Origin: Allacma fusca
Taxonomy: Eukaryota; Arthropoda; Collembola; Symphypleona; Sminthuridae
Direction of reading: 5' to 3'
NCBI GenBank assembly: GCA_947179485.1
Contig: OX359246.1
Span: 51,749,632-51,813,631 of the forward strand
Length of the DNA: 64,000 bases
Of the stretch, positions 11,201 to 21,400 are shown in pieces; the first letter of the stretch is position 1, and every line of letters begins with the position of its first letter. The notes beneath the pieces were generated by a model. It had not been told where the DNA came from and made no database searches. It worked only from the letters and a program-made list of their open reading frames with translations. The translations under genes were made by a program, and so were the position numbers.

Positions 11201-11777
11201 CAACCAACACGTACCAAGCCAGCAAATAATCAAAAAGATAACAAATTTTAAGTGGCAAAATCTCAGACCCTGTCTATCATCTCAAGAAAAACTAGTCACA
11301 TGGAGAATATGGCACGGAGCAGCTCTAACTCCTAACTTGGCCTTCCACATGGGTATGATTGAAACATCGGATTGTCCATTCTGCTTGAAGAAGAAACCGC
11401 AAGTAACTCATTTTCTCTACTGCAACTACTTTGAGGACATCTGGATATTTATCAAAAGCATAGCACAGAAGAAATTCCCGATGAAAATGAAGCATAGGAT
11501 ACATGGACCAGAGAAATGGAGCTGTTTTAATCACTTTATATATGCAGCACACCAATTAATTTTCCAAGAGTTATATCTCTATATTAATAGTCTAAATATA
11601 ACGAAAACTCCACTACTCAAATATAAGCAGAAAATTTATGAGTTACTCTACGGAGATTTCCAAAGACATGTACTTGCTATGGGCTTCAAACTAGGCTCTT
11701 TGAAATTCCATGTTTATTGGTTGGATGCTGAATTCTTATTTAAACTAACGGATGTAAGCATAGATATACGGCTCTAA
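8244..11777 (+). CDS. LINE ORF2: endonuclease-reverse transcriptase
   Basis: A 1177-aa open frame. Residues about 1-235 are an APE-like endonuclease: the QET motif is near residue 39, GDWNY near 139 and SDHATY near 225. The RT spans about 400-800, with SPGVDGLTSEFFK in the fingers near 430, QGDPIAS near 612 and the catalytic FADD near 656. A CX2CX8HX3C cluster (CPFC...H...C) lies near residues 1043-1060, as in L1/Tx1 elements. The enzyme nicks target DNA and primes cDNA synthesis on it. All recognised catalytic motifs are intact. The start is set by the TAATG overlap with ORF1, which suggests termination-reinitiation. Confidence 0.93.
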   Translation: MHFKIHTHNIQGLVNPKKQTELKKYLHITQPEILCLQETNYDPRIHTFKNVKNYSTYFNTKIQACSGTCVIIKKDITVVSHKLLKPGRLQTISINCNKTVYHIYNIYMPQNDFEASEVLDRMSEAIKNHKSDEKIILCGDWNYVDNPVLDRKHSLERRKKLLLKMKQVITNFKLVDSYRILFPNGQDMTHVGTQKHQPMARLDRIYMSSDIQHLITNVKIMPFLSDHATYQVMLKLQIENGKRAIWKFDNSLLKSDEFICQMNRKFDKFLAKDLKSIDDYEILKSDIKTCSISFRNYFERQLQQCINRLCQQYQTAIVSAKTNSKDLYETFSKDFLVQEKLCDAIHKIPEQKMEVSIGDALANLTVTERLKHVKDFFKNKYRPSETIPMRIEHYLKELPEISAEIREKLNCDFSEEEFDKAISCLQNNKSPGVDGLTSEFFKAFKEKYTKVVYWLHNESLKNGMLPKSTRLGCISLIHKKGNPQDLRNWRPITLCNTDYKVISLVIKNRIAPVLPHVVGQYQTCNIAGRTIFDNLSFIRDAFDNTTDGALVSLDQEAAFDNVNRFYMLKVLQKFGFPEKICATVSLMYMLNKVIVKVGISLTVGIEVSRGIKQGDPIASIIYVLCAEPYLRSMNNKLTESGKSPVTNYPKTFLSAFADDTHIFVSSSEQISIVENETSLYLKNSGGKLNRLKCSVYLFGTWTQSSPVINFPRATEGTKILGIYFGKPNYMLQNWETLLSKAKAKISYYETKYTEANLFTKSVILNTFVLSLMWFTLKTLDPPKEFIDEMHELINNYLWGKRRKLVKKLFVFLPHSSGGLGVKDILVQTSIFRLRFVNILVNTCNENYFLGHASRTVKEIIASHKKQSLNNFYENIFNVIGDSKVCFLQANEDLLNTIKTTNRNYISESNGTFLQSLGYHHLFSVNEIKPSDEMISSVKMRRLNKLRAEISSINITRHENNLLSVFHPISKQYVSLKDRNFQTALVLNQHVPSQQIIKKITNFKWQNLRPCLSSQEKLVTWRIWHGAALTPNLAFHMGMIETSDCPFCLKKKPQVTHFLYCNYFEDIWIFIKSIAQKKFPMKMKHRIHGPEKWSCFNHFIYAAHQLIFQELYLYINSLNITKTPLLKYKQKIYELLYGDFQRHVLAMGFKLGSLKFHVYWLDAEFLFKLTDVSIDIRL

Positions 11778-12118
11778 TGACAATATACGTTCTGAGCGCA
11801 TTCTTTAAATTGCATCGCATCCAAAGTGCAAATGCAAAATACTTCACATGAGTATCTCTCTCAAAGTCAATAAAAATGCACTTTATTACGACAGAAGTGA
11901 TAACCAGACTGCTCGTCTAGCTGGGAGAATTCGGCCACTCCTGTAATCCATTAGCCGTGAAGCGTACGAGTGTGGATGGGTAAACTTACAGATTCATAAG
12001 ATAATGCGAATGTCCAACCTTAAACAGAGAAAATCATAGACGCCAAAATCCCAAAGGCGTCAAATTTTGTAATGAAACGATCAAGTCACTGTAAAACAAT
12101 ATTTCTGCAACAACTTTA

Positions 12119-12147
12119 AATAAAGATAATATGATGGAAAAAAAAAA
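12119..12147 (+). terminator. LINE polyadenylation signal and poly(A) tail
   Basis: AATAAA at 12119-12124 is followed 13 bp later by ten A residues (12138-12147). The downstream TSD copy starts at 12148. Confidence 0.85.
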
Positions 12148-12157
12148 GCAAGACCAA
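12148..12157. repeat. 3' target-site duplication of the Tx1-like LINE
   Basis: Exact repeat of GCAAGACCAA at 6857-6866, directly abutting the poly(A). Confidence 0.85.
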
Positions 12158-12368
12158 CTTCATACCGTCTTAGGTACCTGGTTTATGGCCCTGTGCAAAT
12201 ATCCCAGCTTTAATTTTTAAAAGTAAAAGGTCCTCTTGTTTAGGTTAAAATTTCTCATATTAAACTCCAGAAAAAAATTTCATTTTAGGATGTCGGGGAG
12301 ACATGATCATTTATAAACAAGGGCACCTGGGCTTTATATTTGATAAATGCTGTTTTCAGACCGTACTA

Positions 12369-12554
12369 CAGTAAAATCTGTTTATAACGGAATCGCAAGG
12401 GAGCTTGGATTTTTGTCCGGTATAAACAGTATTCCGTTAAATGATTACAGCGGACATTATGTGCTTACACAAGTACTTTTGGTGGGGATGAACAAATGTG
12501 TCCGGTATAATGAGAATTCCGTTATAAAGCGGCCGTTATAAAGAGATTTTACTG
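12369..12554. mobile_element. pogo/Tigger-like MITE
   Basis: A 186-bp palindromic element flanked by TA on both sides (12367-12368 and 12555-12556). Its inverted ends begin CAGTAAAATCT and match over about 22 bp with one difference, and a TTATAACGG motif recurs near each end. The short frame inside is not a gene. The TA target and CAGT-starting termini fit the pogo/Tigger branch of Tc1/mariner. Confidence 0.8.
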
Positions 12555-12556
12555 TA

Positions 12557-13119
12557 TTGAATATTACTGGTATGAGGTTATAGAACTAGAGCTACTGAAT
12601 CGATTATAATGAAGAATTATTGTCATAGACCAACAAAAATGTTTTTTATAACAAAATATAGTAGTTTGACTACTGAATGTTTTCCATTTTCGCGACAATT
12701 AAAATATAAGGAAGTTATGCACTTTGTACCGATGAATTAGAATTTTAAACTAGTTTTTCACGTTATTTTCAGGACAAAATCGAAATTGTAAAATTTTCAA
12801 GTTTTTTATACTTTTTACAATTATGTCAATCACGAAACCTAGTATGTACCTGTACCCTAATACCTGTGTATAACCTGCACCAATAAAGGGCACTATTTTG
12901 AATACAGTAGTTTATTTCAACAACAATTTTTTAAAAATTTGTTTTGAACGCTAGGTTGTAGAAAATTTTATAAACTTTGTAAGCTATCCAAAAGTTCCGT
13001 ACGTTCAGAACTGGGGGGAATGTCGACACATATTGAAGTTGTCATATTTTAACCAAGTGTCAGCGAAAAAATTATTTGAAGGCAAAGGTATTGTAGTAAA
13101 TTGTAGGGGGATTATTTAC
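12557..13119. other. AT-rich intergenic stretch, nothing recognised
   Basis: No ORF, structured RNA or repeat border can be supported between the MITE and the GAGGG-rich element. Confidence 0.5.
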
Positions 13120-15025
13120 GTGTAATATAAAATAACGAGGGCCCTCATGAGTGCGAGGGAGAGGGATGTGTTTTAAAAGTAGCCCCTCACGAGGGCGAGG
13201 GCGAGGACAACCCGTAACGTGTTGCTCGATTGATGACGAGGGAGAGTGCGAGCAGGTTATATTCCATCCCTCGCACAATGAGGGAGAGCGGGAGAAAAAC
13301 GTCCATCTATGATGTAGTTGGCCAAACATTTTTGGTAGTTGGCAAAATATTTTTGGTAGTTGGGCGAAATATTTTTGATAGTTGGGCAAAATATTTTTGG
13401 TAGTTGGGCGAAATGCTTTTGGTAGTTGGGCAAAATATTTTTGGTAGTTTGACGAAATATTTCTTCACTACCCAGGTAGTTGGGCAAAATATTTTTGGTA
13501 GTTGGGCAAAATATTTTTGGTAGTTGGGCAAAATATTTTTGGTAGTTGGGCAAAATATTTTTGGTAGTTGGGCAAAATATTTTTGGTAGTTGGGCAAAAT
13601 ATTTTTGGTAGTTGGGCAAAATATTTTTGGTAGTTGGGCAAAATATTTTTGGTAGTTGGGCAAAATATTTTTGGTAGTTGGGCAAAATTTTTTTGGTAGT
13701 TGGGCAAAATATTTTTGGTAGTTGGACAAAATATTTTTGGTAGTTGGGCAAAATATTTTTGGTAGTTGGACAAAATATTTTTGGTAGTTGGGCGAAATGC
13801 TTTTGGTAGTTGGGCGAAATGCTTTTGGTAGTTGGGCGAAATGCTTTTGGTAGTTGGGCGAAATGCTTTTGGTAGTTGGGCGAAATGCTTTTGGTAGTTG
13901 GGCGAAATGCTTTTGGTAGTTGGGCGAAATGCTTTTGGTAGTTGGGCGAAATGCTTTTGGTAGTTGGGCGAAATGCTTTTGGTAGTTGGGCGAAATGCTT
14001 TTGGTAGTTGGGCGAAATGCTTTTGGTAGTTGGGCGAAATGCTTTTGGTAGTTGGGCGAAATGCTTTTGGTAGTTGGGCAAAATATTTTTGGTAGTTGGG
14101 CAAAATATTTTTGGTAGTTGGGCAAAATATTTTTGGTAGTTGGGCAAAATATTTTTGGTAGTTGGGCAAAATATTTTTGGTAGTTGGGCAAAATATTTTT
14201 GGTAGTTGGGCAAAATATTTTTGGTAGTTGGGCAAAATAGTTTTGGTAGTTGGGCAAAATATTTTTGGTAGTTGGGCAAAATATTTTTGGTAGTTGGGCA
14301 AAATTTTTTTGGTAGTTGGGCAAAATATTTTTGGTAGTTGGGCAAAATATTTTTGGTAGTTGGACAAAATATTTTTGGTAGTTGGGCAAAATATTTTTGG
14401 TAGTTGGACAAAATATTTTTGGTAGTTGGGCGAAATGCTTTTGGTAGTTGGGCGAAATGCTTTTGGTAGTTGGGCGAAATGCTTTTGGTAGTTGGGCGAA
14501 ATGCTTTTGGTAGTTGGGCGAAATGCTTTTGGTAGTTGGGCAAAATGCTTTTGGTAGTTGGGCGAAATGCTTTTGGTAGTTGGGCGAAATGCTTTTGGTA
14601 GTTGGGCGAAATGCTTTTGGTAGTTGGGCGAAATGCTTTTGGTAGTTTGGCGAAATGCTTTTGGTAGTTGGGCGAAATGCTTTTGGTAGTTGGGCGAAAT
14701 GCTTTTGGTAGTTGGGCGAAATGCTTTTGGTAGTTGGGCAAAATATTTTTGGTAGTTGGGCAAAATATGTTTGGAAGTTGGGCGAAATATTTTTGGTAGT
14801 TGGGCAAAATATTTTTGGTAGTTGGGCGAAATGCTTTTGGTAGTTGGGCAAACTATTTTTGGTAGCTGGACGAAATATTTTTTCACTATCCAGGTAGTTG
14901 GCCTAAAATTGTTGGTAGTTGGGCGAAATATTTTTTCACTACCCAAGTAGTTGGCCATCTTACCCCGGCTGGTTAGTTGACCATTTACTGTTGTCAGGAT
15001 CGTTGACCATTTGGAACTTTTTCCA
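13120..15025 (+). repeat. Repeat element containing the 22-bp minisatellite
   Basis: The GAGGG/CCCTC-rich tract (about 13138-13300) and the distal phrase GTTGACCATT...GGAACTTTTTCC (about 14980-15025) match, in inverted orientation, the block at 6457-6810. The minisatellite lies between them. The phrases TTCACTACCCAGGTAG (13463) and TTCACTATCCAGGTAG (14882), and TTCACTACCCAAGTAG at 14935, interrupt the array edges. The complete borders and TSD were not found. Confidence 0.5.
13314..14955. repeat. 22-bp minisatellite, about 74 units
   Basis: The unit is GGTAGTTGGGC followed by an AT-rich half. Two variants, one with CGAAATGC and one with CAAAATAT, occur in alternating homogeneous blocks: CAAAATAT at 13480-13790, CGAAATGC to 14070, CAAAATAT to 14425, CGAAATGC to 14740. 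A rare variant with a long T run recurs at 13681 and 14297, 616 bp (28 units) apart, showing a higher-order duplication; markers further on are 638 bp apart, i.e. one unit longer. The ~500-codon minus-strand frames here are an artefact of the repeat period. Confidence 0.95.
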
Positions 15026-16993
15026 CAAAAGGATATACGTGATGATGTGATTACTATGTGTCTGTACGTAATTTATATTGATTTTTGTTAAAATTGCAAG
15101 TAGAACATTTTAACTTGAGCGTGACTACCAGCTAGTTAATTAGACCTAACAGCAAAAAGATTAGTAAACCATTTTGATTTTAATCGAACACTCACCCGAA
15201 TCGTTTTACGTCTTCATTGGCGATTTCCTGATGGGATCTTAGCTTACAATATAGGATCCAGCAGGAACGTAATTGAGATCCACTGATCGAAATGTTTTAG
15301 TCTTGTATGTGCTAGATGTAAATGTACTAGATCTTGAAAAAATAACAGATTTTTAGTAGACTTGGCTTGCTCAAATTTACTATCTAATCAATAATAATTG
15401 TGATATTCAACGAAGTCAAAACAATCTACATATGGCCCTTGGGATGAATTATTCGATGAAATAAGAAAAGGCTTTCTCCGAAGAAACCTAAAGAAATGCT
15501 GATTATATATTAAAAATCAAAGGATACTGACAATGAAAAAAGGAAAATCTTTAATTCTTTTCATTGGTAGGAAGAAGGGTACTCTTTTTAAACTGGCCTT
15601 GACGGGTCGCCGAAGCATATTTCTATTCAAAATGTTTGATTCGGCTAAAAATCCATTTGACTAGAAACCGACTTGTCTATCAGTGGATTAGCTGTAGAAG
15701 TCGATTTGGTTAGAAGTCCAGTAGACTACAGTTCAATTACACTTGAAATCGATTAAATCAGATTATCAATCTGAAAGCGAACCATTTAAAGCGACAAATA
15801 CAAAAAGTATTATATTATGGGGAAATCCAAATTGGACTGCACAGATACTTTTGTCTGCCCAGACATTCTGCACCCGCGCCGTCCGACTTGATTTGATTGC
15901 AATGTAGACACAGGAGGATATGATTACAAAAACCGACTTTGTTAAACTAGTATTAACATACCGCTGGGACATGATTTGAGTCCCAGAAATTGTCCCGTCC
16001 TTCATGCAGCCATTCCAAAATTCTATCATTCAGATAGAGATCGATTTCATTTGACAACTTTAAAACCTAATCTTGTATGAAAATCCAACCCAGCCAGCAC
16101 ACTGATATCATAATGAATTCAATGCGTCATCATGTGTACGAAGGCACTGATCTCGTTCTGATGTCGCTATTGCTTCAGGATATATTAAGAATGACTTCTT
16201 TATGAGGAGCAAATGTCCGCATTTTCGCTTCGTATCACTTTCGGAACGATATCGCAAAATCTCCAGTTAGCGAAGCATTTCTGAAAGGCGCCATCTGTCT
16301 GATTATGGATTCAACTACGATCAATAATATTGTAGGGTCTCACAATAATTACGAAAAATACAAGTTTAGACTCATATGTTTAATTATTCACACACATTCA
16401 TTATTCACATAGCACAAACAATATGTACATTTTTATAATTAGATAAATAGATTTGTATACACAAAAATTTAAAAGTATAAAATAAATAAAAAAAGCAGCA
16501 ATTCTTCCTTCCACCATCCCCTGCACATTGGATTTACTTCTCCGGACCCAGTAGTACACGTCCACTAGTGGTTCCTTCAAAAATAATTTTCCACGTTACC
16601 CTTATGCATTGCATCGTGAATTGTTTTGTAAGTATAATACACAAAAATACAAAATATAATACCTACTTTATCGATGTTGAACTTACAATGTCGCAGGAGG
16701 TTGGAATGAATTCCAAATTCCCTCAACGCATTGCAAATGGTAACTGAAACAAGAAAGAAATGTGCACATTATAATTATTTTTAAAACCTAATTTTACTTC
16801 CAATTTAATATATTAATAGTGGAAGTAAAACTACACTCAATACATTAAAATTAACAATCCGACATATAGGACTTACACATTAGAAATTAACTCATACATA
16901 TATGACACTGGGACATTTTTGCCTCCTCGAAAACGATCCGAAAAAACCCGTTTCCCGAACCGGTTCCCCCAGTCACTCGAAATGTATAGGATC
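15026..16993. other. Non-coding stretch with family X fragments
   Basis: Family X words (CCAAATTGG, TTGTCCCGTCCTTCATG) occur at about 15770-16070. The rest is AT-rich without a supportable ORF or element border. Confidence 0.45.
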
Positions 16994-18672
16994 CAGGGTG
17001 CCCAGATTATTCAAATCTCAAATCAGGACTTCTAAGTGAGTTTAAAAAAAATCAAAAACCAAATATGTTTCAAGCAATTAACTATTTGTATTTGGCTTGC
17101 ATATTCCAAAAACGTGTTCATTCAGGTTTCAAAATTTTGAATGATCTCTTCCGTGACAAAAAACAGTAACCCTCATTTTTCAGGATGTTCATAAATATCT
17201 GACAAAGTGTATCTTCAGGCATGTCAAAAAATTCTTTTTTCTATTTTTTGCATTTCAGTGCATAAAAAATTAACGTTGCTGAGGTATTTCATCATTTATC
17301 TTCGAGTAAAAATGTAACTATGAAATTTTGAATTATAGCTGCAACTTTGGTTTTTCCCAAAGTTAATGAAACCGATTTTATAATTTGTAAATGTTTGTCT
17401 TGCAAAACTAGAAAGTCAATCCGAACTTCTGAAACATTGGTAATACTCCAGAATACATTAGGGCACAATCGTCAGGTGTAGTTGTGTTATCACTGTTTTT
17501 TAAATGCTTGAAATGGACCTATTTGTTTGATTCATGAGCTTTATGATTTTCTTTCAAAATTTGCTTTGTGAAATCTGTGATTCCAACATTAGCACAACTT
17601 TTACCAAATCTGCAGATGTTGCATCAAAAATATTTGTCTCCTTTGCTGCTACACTTACTAAAATATTATTTCCTTTCCCACTACACCATGTAAACACAAC
17701 TATTATTGGAACTATTATTTGAATGAATGAATGAATTTATTCGTGTTTTTTAGAAACGTCTACACCCCAATTGGGAGTGACTGAGTTTGAAATATATAAT
17801 ATCTTATGGAGTGAGAGATTTAGATTATTACACATATGTAGTATAAGTTATTCATTGAGGGACCACGTTCTGATTTTGAGAGCCCCTCTAACATATAGAG
17901 CGATGCTATTTCTGGCATTTTCATTGTTGACAGGTAGTAGGGAGCACCATGTGTGAGGAGTTATAACGAGCATATTCAGATAATTAGTTAAATAGCTTCT
18001 AATAGGTTTATAGATTAAAACAATTTTAACAGATCTTTCCTTGATTTTAAGTTTTAAAATATAATTCTGAGATTCTGACCCATACATTTTAATAAAAATC
18101 CACCGTTTTCAATTCTCCAGATCCTTCAACTTAGCGATTCATACCGTTAGTTGTGATTTATTCTTTTGTGGGCTTGGAAAACACTCGTAGTAGTTTCTAG
18201 AAACATGTTAATAATATATTTTTAAGCATATCCGCGGTAACCGTTAGATTCCGATTTAGTTCAATTCAAAATTTGACCAACTGAATTGGTTTTTACTTTT
18301 TACTGAAAACTGAATTGAACCGTTTCCCCCGCTATATGCACCTGTGAGATATGTATCATAAATTGTTACTTGTCATTGTAAGTAATCACCGCAAAACTTT
18401 TCCATAGTACAACAGCAGCGTGAGTCATTACTAAATTAAGCCCATCAAAATTAAACTATTAAAACCATTTTACACGCAAGGTTGTATTATGTGTGCATAG
18501 TTTACGTTAGTATTATAATGGACTTTATGATAAGTAATGATAACTTTTAGTCACTTTACCTCAAATTACTACAAAGTGATATTTTTGCTAGCTACATTGA
18601 AATCAGGACTAAATTCAAGCTCATCAGGTCATCAGGTTACCCTACGTTAAATCAGGACTCCTGGGCACCCTG
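16994..18672. mobile_element. hAT-like element with CAGGGTGCCCAG ends
   Basis: CAGGGTGCCCAG at 16994 is mirrored by CTGGGCACCCTG ending at 18672, and again by a second right end finishing at 20510. The 8 bp flanking the left end (ATAGGATC) match neither right flank (AGGTGCAC, AATCCGGG), so the original TSD is lost or the copies are rearranged. No transposase ORF is visible. A GAATGAATGAAT run near 17722 may be the tail of a short embedded LINE fragment. Confidence 0.5.
18536..18672 (+). repeat. Direct repeat, copy 1 (hAT-like right end)
   Basis: This segment, from GATAACTTTTAGTC to the CCCTG terminus, is about 95% identical to 20345-20510. The second copy has about 20 extra bases (AGTCCTGATCAAATCAG region) near its end. 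Confidence 0.8.
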
Positions 18673-18876
18673 AGGTGCACACATGTTTATACTTACTTCC
18701 CCGACAGATGACTTAGTTCATATGTTCTTTATGGAAGTGCCTAAGTTAAAAGCTAACATCAGTTCCGGTGTCCCGTGTATTACTTTTTGGTATAAACCTA
18801 TAGCTTTGGGAATTAGGGATAGTCACTACTGATTTTGGATGCTGAAGTCGTTATTTAAATTTTTTTAAAACGATTT

Positions 18877-19036
18877 CCTATGCTAAGTGTCATGGCAAAT
18901 TCCTACGCTAAGTGTCATGGCAAATTCCTATGCTAAGTGTCATGGCAAATTCCTACGCTAAGTGTCATGGCAAATTCCTATGCTAAGTGTCATGGCAAAT
19001 TCTTATGCTAAGTGTCATGGCAAATTCCTATGCTAA
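18877..19036. repeat. 25-bp minisatellite, 6.4 units
   Basis: Tandem copies of CCTATGCTAAGTGTCATGGC plus AAATT. Units alternate between CCTATG and CCTACG starts, which suggests a 50-bp doublet, with one CTTATG variant. The first and last unit starts, 18877 and 19027, are exactly 150 bp apart. Confidence 0.95.
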
Positions 19037-20344
19037 CAAGGTAACATTTTGGGATGGTACAAGCCGATTCAAATAAAGCATAGCACATGTTTTAGTACTC
19101 ACCTAGTATGTTTCAAAACTCATGTATCTCGAGTGCATTTTGCCCCGTTCTCCTATGACACGTCACCAAAGTTTCAAAATTTAAAACGATACCACAGGTC
19201 TGTCTTTTCAAAAAAAGTTAATGTTAAATCCCATAAGGATTTTGAGTTTTTGAAAGTCGATGAAATTTTGATTTTCGCTATTTCAATGAAATTCAAGTTT
19301 TTGCGTACATAGTTTTATAGCCTTCAACAAAATTCCCCAAAAAGTAATCCCTCCATCATTGCGCATCGGTATGTATGTTGTCGATATGATATATTCACTC
19401 CATATTTAATCACTTATACATACGCATAAACTGAGCTATTGAGATTTGCCCTATGATGTACATAAGTATAACCAGGGTTACTCAAATGAAAATGTCATGG
19501 GTTTTATGATTGCCTACCCACCTGAAATTGCACTTAAAATGCTCTAGTCTGGTAGTGCCCGGATATTTTGGGAATTTTTAGCGTATTGGTGACGTTAGCA
19601 GAAACATGTACACTGTTGTTGGTCGATCAGCGTTTTTTCCGGAGCATTTTGATATAATCGAACCCGTACAGTTTTAGAAAATTTTATTGTTAAATTTATT
19701 TTGGGCATCTGTGGCACGTTGGGTAGTTGGGTATATTCAGCCTAAGGCAGGCATTTTTGCTATGTTCGCGAGAATTGTTTCAATATGTAGCTTTAGCTAT
19801 GGATCTACTAACTGTGCATACTAAATCATAAAGCAGTATGTTACAAGTTAAAATAGACAACTTTAGGAAAATATAATAATTATTTTTTATTTATTTTAGT
19901 GTAAGAATTCCTTGTGCACCCTCTCATTTAGCGTGCAAAAATGTAACAAACAAAGATTAAATTACTGTTATCTACATATATGCAATAATTTTTGCATTGT
20001 CACATTTTTGACTCCTACGTTTACTTACTTTGGCTGTTAAAATTCCATTTTCAAAGTCGACCCAAAATTTGCTACATAAGCTCCAAGTTTTAAATTGTTT
20101 ATATCAATCAATTTATTAATGTCAATCGGGTCTCGCCCATAACATATCCGTTGTTTATAATAATTTTTGTTTTATACACTCTTTTATGTAGTTTACAAGA
20201 TTAATCATAAATTCCTTATCTTTGACAATAAAAAGAGACCAGAAATTCTCCTTTCTTATACTTAGTAGGCAGTCTTTCAAAAACTTATCCCTAGGGGAAT
20301 TAAATTTATCACAAATTACAAAAAAGTGATAAAGTCATTTGTTG
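19037..20344. other. AT-rich spacer between duplicated hAT ends
   Basis: No recognisable gene or element border. It separates the two copies of the CTGGGCACCCTG right end. Confidence 0.45.
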
Positions 20345-20510
20345 CGTGGACTTTATGATAACTTTTAGTCCCTTTACCTCAAATTACTACAAAGTGATAT
20401 TTTTGCTAGCTACATTGAAATCAGGACTAAATTCAAGCTCATCAGGCCATCAGGTTACCCTACGTTAAATCAGGACAGTCCTGATCAAATCAGTACTCCT
20501 GGGCACCCTG
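20345..20510 (+). repeat. Direct repeat, copy 2 (hAT-like right end)
   Basis: Second copy of 18536-18672, ending CTGGGCACCCTG at 20510 and followed directly by family X sequence. Confidence 0.8.
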
Positions 20511-20519
20511 AATCCGGGG

Positions 20520-21400
20520 GGAGGAAATCCATTCTGCCAGTATTATCCCGTCCTTCATGCTACGACTCCAACATTCAATCATTCTGGAAGAAAACCACTT
20601 AAAATAACAAATTCAAAACGTATAATCTTATAAGGAAATCCAAATTGGTTGCGAGGGCACAAAGGGTTTTTACACGAAGTCACTAGTGAAAAAGGGCCCA
20701 CACAAAAAACGACATTGTTAAACCAGTATTAACAGCTGGGAAAATGTTTGAGTCCCATTCATGTGAAAACTATAGGTCACATGCTCTCACAAGTTCGTTT
20801 TGCATAACCGTTATAGCTTAGATAAAAGACCGGATTAAAGTAGTACGCTACCGGGACCGTCATAAAATGGTATGTGACAAGAACTCCAAGACTAAACAAA
20901 TGTCCCGGAACAAAAGCTTACTATTTTAATCAGGTCATGTTAAATAATTTCGATTCGAAATCCGCCTGTAGTTGAATTTAACTTCGCGCCAGTCCTCAAG
21001 GAACCTGAATTTATCAAAGTATATTAGTCTTCCTCCAAGCGGGAGTTAAGTGATTTCGAGCATTCATTTATTGAGATGTTTTCGAAGTGATGTCTTGATA
21101 TTAGATGCAACAAGTCGTTTTTTATGTACTTAAATCCGCTCGCATTCCGTGCATTTGATTCCGAGCGAGGAATTCCAGGCATCCAGAATTGTCCCGTCCT
21201 TCGTGCGACCACTCCAAAATGCAATCATTCTGGAAGAGAACGTCACGTACCGAAATCCTTGGGAAAATTATGCGTCCCGATCCCGTCATAACAGTGAGAC
21301 AATATTGGATTACAAGAATTGTCCCGCATCAAACAAAAACACCACAAAATCCCACCATTCTAAAAGTGCACCATTTATTGGATTACAACATATTGGCCAA
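20520..21400. repeat. Family X repeat copies
   Basis: Plus-strand module (GATTAAAGTAGTACGCTACCG near 20833) and minus-strand modules (near 20930 and 21050-21230) lie close together, giving an inverted arrangement. The phrase with CACGAAGTCACTAGTG near 20676 recurs inverted at about 59550. Short open frames across 21150-21700 are not convincing genes. Confidence 0.6.

Larger units (their letters stand above)
6867..12147 (+). mobile_element. Full-length Tx1/L1-like non-LTR retrotransposon
   Basis: A 5281-bp bicistronic LINE with a 5'UTR of about 247 bp, ORF1 (CCHC), ORF2 (APE endonuclease plus reverse transcriptase), a 3'UTR of about 360 bp, an AATAAA signal and a short A10 tail. It is bounded by the 10-bp TSD GCAAGACCAA. 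Both ORFs are uninterrupted, unlike every other retroelement in the window, so this looks like a recent, possibly competent insertion. The L1-superclade placement rests on the ORF2 architecture and the C-terminal CCHC-type cluster; the exact clade is inferred. Confidence 0.9.

Noticed and set aside
13314-14955. CRISPR-like regular repeats
   Set aside because: The units abut with no unique spacers, and the context is a eukaryotic transposon.
13257-14958. Three ~500-codon minus-strand reading frames
   Set aside because: They are translations of the 22-bp minisatellite; all three frames give the same 22-residue repeat because of the unit length.
17719-18090. Possible truncated LINE 3' end with a GAATGAAT tail on the minus strand
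   Set aside because: The 79-codon frame has only vague similarity to RT C-termini; the tail alone is too weak to call.
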